Positions 58,509 to 64,000 of a stretch of DNA of 64,000 nucleotides are shown in pieces; position 1 is the first letter of the stretch, and every line of letters starts with the position of its first letter. The stretch lies in the NCBI GenBank assembly GCA_963920765.1, contig OY987251.1:14945219-15009218 (forward strand). The letters are read 5' to 3'. This stretch comes from Ulota crispa (taxonomy: Eukaryota > Streptophyta > Bryopsida > Orthotrichales > Orthotrichaceae). The position numbers and the translations under genes are program-made. The notes below the pieces were generated by a model, which saw only the letters and a program-made list of their open reading frames with translations, was not told the origin of the DNA and made no database searches.

Positions 58509-61326
58509 AAGATTGTTACCAAATTAAAATTAGATCAAAACTTTTATTTTTGGAAAGCTACATTCCAACCTTGATTTTTTAATGGGATGAAAATTCAATT
58601 TCATAGAAGGAAGAAATTAAATTTTGATGAACATCTTTTTATAAAAAAGAGATATCAACATATTTGCAAAAAAACGCAATATTTGTTAATTTTGGGGGAA
58701 AGCCCCAATTATAAAGGAGTAAGCTTTGGAAGCACATGATACTAAATTATGGAAATGAATCTGACGAAGAGCTAAGCATGTGTCCTCTGGTCTTAGTATG
58801 ATGCGTTGAGGCTAAGATTAGCATAAACTGCAGTCTACAGCTAGAGGAACTGGAATTGAACTTCCACTTCCATGCATGGAAGTGCCAAACCTAGAAGATC
58901 TAAAGTGTGGGAACTAGAAGAGGCAGATGAACAAAAGAGGTAGATGGTTAGATGGTAATCAAAGGTCACCACCAAGATCAAACACTCAATTGCCAGCTCA
59001 TCACACCAATTTTGGGAGTTTTGAGTTTTTCATTTTTGAGAGTTTTTAGGCAATTTAGAGTGAATTTTATGATGGTTTCTTGTAGACCTTACATCAATGA
59101 TGAAATATCTTGAAGGAATTATCAAAAAACCCACTCTAAATCACCAAAATATTTTTACAAATGAAAAATTTAATACTTCCAAAATCTATTTTGGAAAAGT
59201 GTTTTTCTCAAATTAACAAATATTGTGTTACTTTAAAAAAATGATGTACAATTATATACTGTAAAAAACCCAAAATTTATCTTTAATTTTTTTTGAAACC
59301 ATGTGAATATTTGAGGTGGACATGAGTAATTTACTTTAATTTAAACTAAACTTAGATATTATGGGGCACAAGATTAAGTTATAATTTTAGTATTGATGTA
59401 AAACAAAACAAGTACATATGTTATAATTAACTAATATTTGGATTATTCATGTAATTATGACCTTTGTATGTAATATATAGGGAGATCTCTTGATATCAAG
59501 GGATGTCTCACTTGCTGTTTTGCACATATCTCTGAATGTTTTGTACAGGCCTCTCATGATGCTTTGCATTTTGGTTACTATTTTGGACTTTGTATAGTTT
59601 ATATTTAGTTAAATATGGCTGTCAACCTTATGCTTTACATTCATAAAAGATAAATTTTGAAGTAAATTATGTCAAAAAAAAATTATAAACAAAAAAAAAA
59701 TTGAAATACTGACAAAATGGTATCCAAAAGTCCATTAGAATTTTATCAATGTCTAAATAGGTGAAAACCAAGAACTACAATAATGAAAATTTGAAATTAA
59801 AGAGCAGCTATTTTCTAGAAAAGTCCATAGCAATAGAACAAAATCAAACATTTCCGTTACAAAATACTATTTTTGATTTACTTCAGTGAAAAGATCATAT
59901 GAACTTTGATAATCATACAATTGTTTCTGACAACTCTACTACTACCATTGTCAAACATTAAAAAAAAAACAAGAAAATTGGATGAATAAACATGTGACAT
60001 GTTCAACTAATTTTGGACTATTCAAGTAAATATGGACTACGGGGCTATGCCTATACTAGAACATGAAATATCTATTACCTTTCAATATGTTGCATATACT
60101 TTCTCTTTGTGGATTATTATCTCAATTATTATTTCAAAACATTGTGGATTATTATTTCAAAACATTGGACAATCCAAAATCAATGAAACATGGCATTGTA
60201 TTTTTGAGATGCTTTTGTTTTTTCTAATCTCAATGATAGTTGTTAAATTAAAATTGTTGATTTATGCCTTGATGGATGTACACTTAGGGCCAATTTCTAT
60301 GGTACATTGAAATTAAAGAATTGCAAAAAAGGCAAAGGAGTTACAAGTTGCGCATAGAAGTGTGTGCTAGAAACTTAAAGAACTAAAAGTTGGAAATGAT
60401 GTTCTAACAAGTTTTTTACAAAAAGCACAAGAATTTTGGAATTTTTGCTGACTCACGAGTGCTTCCTTTCCACAAGTTCCCGCATGTATGCTATTAGTCA
60501 TTGCATGCTTGAATATCAAATTGGTTCCTATGACAGCCCCATCGATTTTTTGTTTCTAGTTATCATTGAAATGCTGCAGAGGTCTTTAGATTTAGTACAT
60601 GCCAGACAGGCAGGCAAGCGTGTCCCTCAAGTTGTTCAAGTCGGTCAACTGGGGATTGGGGAATGTTGTGCAAGAGAGGGCAACAGATAATAACGTAGAC
60701 CTTACTATAGCACCAAAACTAGAGTGTTACTTGGTATTGTTGGAGGAGAGGTGTTCCTTACTTTAACAGCACCTAGTATGCTTTCTTGTCAAAATGACCA
60801 CTAAGCTCTTGAGAGTTGAGATTTGTTGATGCAACCACAACAACGCAACTTTGCAACAAATTCCATATTTTGTCAGCAAAATTCTCCATTTTGATCAAAA
60901 TTCACGTTAAATGAGGTTGACATTCTGTTTGCCATCATAGAGGGATTTGAAAATAGTCTTACAAAGCAGAGGATCCCACATGTGATGATGAAATTGTTGC
61001 AGTGGTTCGTGATCTTGCTGACAAGGTGCTCAATGATATGGAATAGTCAGAGGTGTGAAATCCAAACACGTGAGAACACTTCATTTCAACTTTTCAAGTA
61101 ATGTCTTGCTAGCATTGCTTATCAAGTCTAGAATTTTATACAAACAAATGTAATAGAAGTAGCATGAGCCTATTTTTCCTTTAGAGTTAATTTAACGTCA
61201 AGCAAAAAAATAAAAAATAAAATATCACACTTCTTGTCCAAAAATGCCACACGGCATCACTTGTTTCCAACTTGGCAAGGAGAAGTGTTTAACTTGCTAA
61301 TGACTAACAATAAAGAAATGCAGCTA
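58509..61326. other. AT-rich spacer with a possible coding remnant
   Basis: Mostly non-coding AT-rich DNA. A GC-richer patch lies at about 60560-60690 and a coding-like peptide ends at 61046 (listed separately). Nothing else was recognised. Confidence 0.4.
60963..61046 (+). pseudogene. Possible terminal exon or gene fragment, family unknown
   Basis: After a possible acceptor (CTTACAAAG) the plus strand reads 27 codons and a stop with protein-like composition (AEDPTCDDEIVAVVRDLADK). The frame is closed just upstream, so it would have to be a spliced last exon or a remnant. The GC-richer patch at 60560-60690 could belong to the same former gene. I do not recognise it and chance is possible. 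Confidence 0.15.
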
Positions 61327-61540
61327 AGGTAGACACACCCAATTTGGAGCATGATCCTAATGTGGTGCATATGTACACAATTAGAACATTTCAGATTTAA
61401 AATTTTAGCACGTCATAGATAGCTTATTTCTATGTCACAATATAAGTTATCAATGACTTACCTAGATTTTAGATCTGAAATGTACTAATTATGTACATAT
61501 GCACCACATTAGGATCATGCTCCAAGTTGGGTGTCTACCT
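61327..61540. mobile_element. Stowaway/mariner-like foldback miniature element with TA flanks
   Basis: About 214 bp of almost pure inverted repeat between AGGTAGACACACCCAATTTG and its complement, flanked by TA on both sides. The arms (about 105 bp) share GGAGCATGATCCTAATGTGG and GTGCATATGTACA. A TA target duplication and long terminal inverted repeats are typical of Tc1/mariner-derived miniature elements. The terminal sequence is not the classic Stowaway CTCCCTCC. Confidence 0.75.
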
Positions 61541-61542
61541 TA

Positions 61543-63150
61543 TCTTGATACATAGCATTTCATCAGAACTTGCTACAAACTCCTTAATAAGAGTTTAGAA
61601 ATTTAAAAACATAGAGAGAATAAAGTCAATTTTGGATCACTCACATTCAAATAGCATCATTTTTTCAAAGTTAATTATTGTCAAATTAGGAGGTGGTGAT
61701 GAATATTGTTTATATACACAAAAAGATATCCATTTCAATATTAAAAAAAAAAGGTTTTATACATATTTATGAAGACACCCTTTAGAATAAAAATTCAAAC
61801 AAAAAGCTCAAATTCCAAGGTCTTCTAAAATTACTTTATATATAGAAGTAATTAAGTATTTTAGACAAAAACATTATGAAGTTTAGTATTTATAATGTGC
61901 CATGTTACTATTTAAGTTGGATTTTCCCTATTGTACCAGAATTAGGATACTAAAAATGTAAAATATATTTCTGTGAGGATTTGAGGCTAAGGGCTTGTAG
62001 ATTGATTTGACAAAGTTTACAAGCAAATTTTAGCTTCAAATTTCTAATAACAATGCTTTGTATCTTTTCTTTTGTTGCAAACTTCAATTTTTTTCTAAAA
62101 AGGTATACACTACAGCACATCTAAGAATTGTATAGTACCCTAAAGAAAGAGTACACAAGTCCCTCCTATAGGATTCAAAGAAGTATGTACTAAAAATAAA
62201 TTAGTTTTTGGCAAAATAAACATATTATCATGTTTAGGTACAAACTTAATGACAATGTATGATTCAAATAACAAAAAATACTTTCCATAAAGAAATATGT
62301 ATTTTACTAAATTTGGTCATAATCACCCTAACATTAAAATCTCTACAAAAAAAAAATTGAATTTTTTTGGAAATGTTTGTTTGAAAGAAAGATGTGCATA
62401 TGGATGTCTTCTACATGTCTATGCACCAAATTTCAAAAATTCATCACCAATGTTTTTTAATTTATTTTCTTGTAAAACTATGATTTTGACACAATTTTTT
62501 TACCAAAAATAGGATTTTGGTTTTTAGTAACTGAAATTTGGTATGCTTGATCATGATTGCACAAGGTTCACATACAAAAAAATATGAGGATAAAATGCCA
62601 ATTATATTCTTTGTTATAGCAACTTTTATGGATGCCTTGAGAGGGACTTATATACTCTTTCTTTTAGGTACTGTACAGTACGAAGACTTCAGGCACTTGC
62701 GGACTGACTGGCAAAACTTCAAACCACTAACTTGCAAAGTCGTACTGATTTCAAGGGCGTTCCCTAAATTACAATGATAACCAGACAGAAAAAATCAAAG
62801 GACACATCTGAAATCTGAATAGAAACAAGCATGCGCTTACCCAGAGGTGCACTATTCGCATATCTAGAACCGATTAGGCTAGGTACCGAGAACCAAAACA
62901 GTCCGCAAAGTATCCGAGGTGATATATTCGAATCGATCTACCCACTCTTTATATTTGTGGTCTTCATGGTAAGAGGTAAGAAACCAATATGAACAACATA
63001 CCTACTTGTCTTCAAAGCTCCCAAAAAAGGCCCAAATCAGTTTACAATACAGATGCGCCACAGGTGGTCACAGAGCCCCCGCTACCAAATAAATCACAAA
63101 ACAAACCATATTTTGCGTTGTTTATACAAGATACGTAAAACAGATCACCA
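61543..63150. other. Spacer and 3' UTR of the ubiquitin-conjugating enzyme gene
   Basis: AT-rich and non-coding to about 62650, then less AT-rich. The part near 63150 is expected to be the 3' UTR of the minus-strand UBC gene. Confidence 0.4.
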
Positions 63151-63945
63151 CTACAATTTGGGTGGTGTAGGATCTGGTATCCCTACTTCTGACCTCATCA
63201 ATTTCTTGATAATCAGAGCAAGGATTGCAATTGTCAAAGCAATAGCTAAAAACGTGAGAGTAGAATCATTTGGTGGTTGTGGCACTACATGCCTTACTTG
63301 AGGGGCTGGAGAGCCCGCAACTGCTTGTACAGGATGGACATCTGCTTGCAGTTGATGCGGGGGTTGTGTCTCCGCAGCATCACCAGGAGAGGCACACCGA
63401 TCGTCTGCGCTGGAGTTTACAGCTACGGGTCCAGCATGAGCATTCACTTCAATCTCGTGCACATTCTCAACCACTGCGTCTCTTGCTGGCTCCTCGGCAA
63501 CAGGGATTTCCTCGCTAGACTCTCGATCCCCATCATCCTCTTCGGCAGACACCGCTTCCCCATTTGCAAGCGGCAGCTCGGGAACTGGTGGAAGTTTTTC
63601 AATCAAAGCTTCATGTATCTGGACAGATCCAAAAGGCGGGGTACTAGTAAATTATGGTATCAACCAAGAATACAATGTTTTAAAACATCAGTGAATAGAA
63701 GCAACCATGCACGATTTTTAGACACACTCTTGAAAAACAGCAACTCATAAAAACGCATCGCTGATTGAAGTGGCTATGTACCTCATCAATAAGAGCTTGC
63801 CTTCCTGCATTACCAAACTTTGGAGCTCCTAGTCTTGACTTGATGGCTAATGCACGGCGCTCCTCCTTGGTGTAGTCCAACGACCCTAGAGCACCATCTG
63901 GTTTTGTAGGCATGAACGCTATCAGAGCAACCAGGGCCGTCCGCA
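63151..63945 (-). CDS. Tail-anchored ubiquitin-conjugating enzyme E2, UBC32/33/34 (UBE2J) type, 3' end
   Basis: Two minus-strand exons are visible: 63945-63782 and 63618-63151. They join in phase to about 209 residues. The upper exon carries the C-terminal helices of the UBC fold as found in plant UBC32-34 (RTALVALIAFMP, GALGSLDYTKEERRALAIKS). The last exon gives an acidic, disordered linker and ends in a single hydrophobic segment (LTFLAIALTIAILALIIKKL) close to the C-terminus, the tail anchor for the ER membrane. Relatives act in ER-associated degradation. The exons with the catalytic Cys and the start lie beyond the right edge, so activity cannot be judged. Confidence 0.9.
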
Positions 63946-64000
63946 CTGCTCCATTACAGGAAATAATAATTTAGTGAGTTTGATGTTGTAGGATAACTTT

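Noticed and set aside
60032-60310. Hydrophobic plus-strand frame of 92 codons that looks like membrane segments.
   Set aside because: AT-rich spacer often yields Ile/Phe/Leu-rich frames. No conserved pattern or splice context was found.
1-64000. tRNA, rRNA or CRISPR-like arrays.
   Set aside because: None recognised by eye. The regular repeats present are microsatellites, LTR leader repeats and the 74-bp array.

Overview
This is a nuclear window from a land plant, most likely one with flagellate sperm (bryophyte, lycophyte, fern, cycad or Ginkgo). The evidence is plant-type genes with GT-AG introns, plant Ty1/copia and Ty3/gypsy fossils, and a CEP104-like ciliary-tip gene, which angiosperms would have no obvious use for. 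I cannot fix the species. Spacer DNA is AT-rich; the housekeeping exons and the retroelement coding parts are clearly more GC-rich.

Region 1 (1-13904) is a nest of LTR-retrotransposon fossils. Five copies of one Ty1/copia family (A to E) each appear inserted into the pol region of the next, and the outermost lies in the 3' end of a Ty3/gypsy element (F). A and B are on the minus strand; C, D, E and F are on the plus strand. Each complete copia LTR measures 283 bp by my count. Only the right half of the nest is in the window.

Region 2 (15758-26178, plus) is a CEP104/FAP256-like gene, modelled by hand as 18 exons (1499 aa). It has an N-terminal beta-sandwich, a coiled coil, a very large Asn/Gln/Lys-rich central exon and a TOG domain. 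One intron appears to be GC-AG, and two introns carry CACTA-like miniature elements.

Region 3 (26179-34838) is gene-poor AT-rich spacer with two miniature inverted-repeat elements. Region 4 (34839 to about 39030, minus) is a GH43 exo-beta-1,3-galactosidase-like Golgi enzyme with a long GC-rich leader and a TATA box. Region 5 (39030-48332) is spacer with several foldback elements. Region 6 (48333-50941, minus) is a DUF1421 gene of the FLOE1 type (Q/P-rich, prion-like). Region 7 (54413-57537, minus) is a SET-domain lysine methyltransferase whose last intron is about half (AT)n. Region 8 (57538-63150) is spacer with two more foldback elements and a possible coding remnant. Region 9 (63151 to the right edge, minus) is the 3' end of a tail-anchored ubiquitin-conjugating enzyme of the UBC32/33/34 (UBE2J) type.

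The host genes share no evident pathway; this is an ordinary eukaryotic stretch. The most unusual structures are the same-family nest of retroelements, the Asn-rich expansion of CEP104, the FLOE-type gene in a probably seed-free plant, and several small inverted-repeat families, one with TTAA ends like piggyBac.
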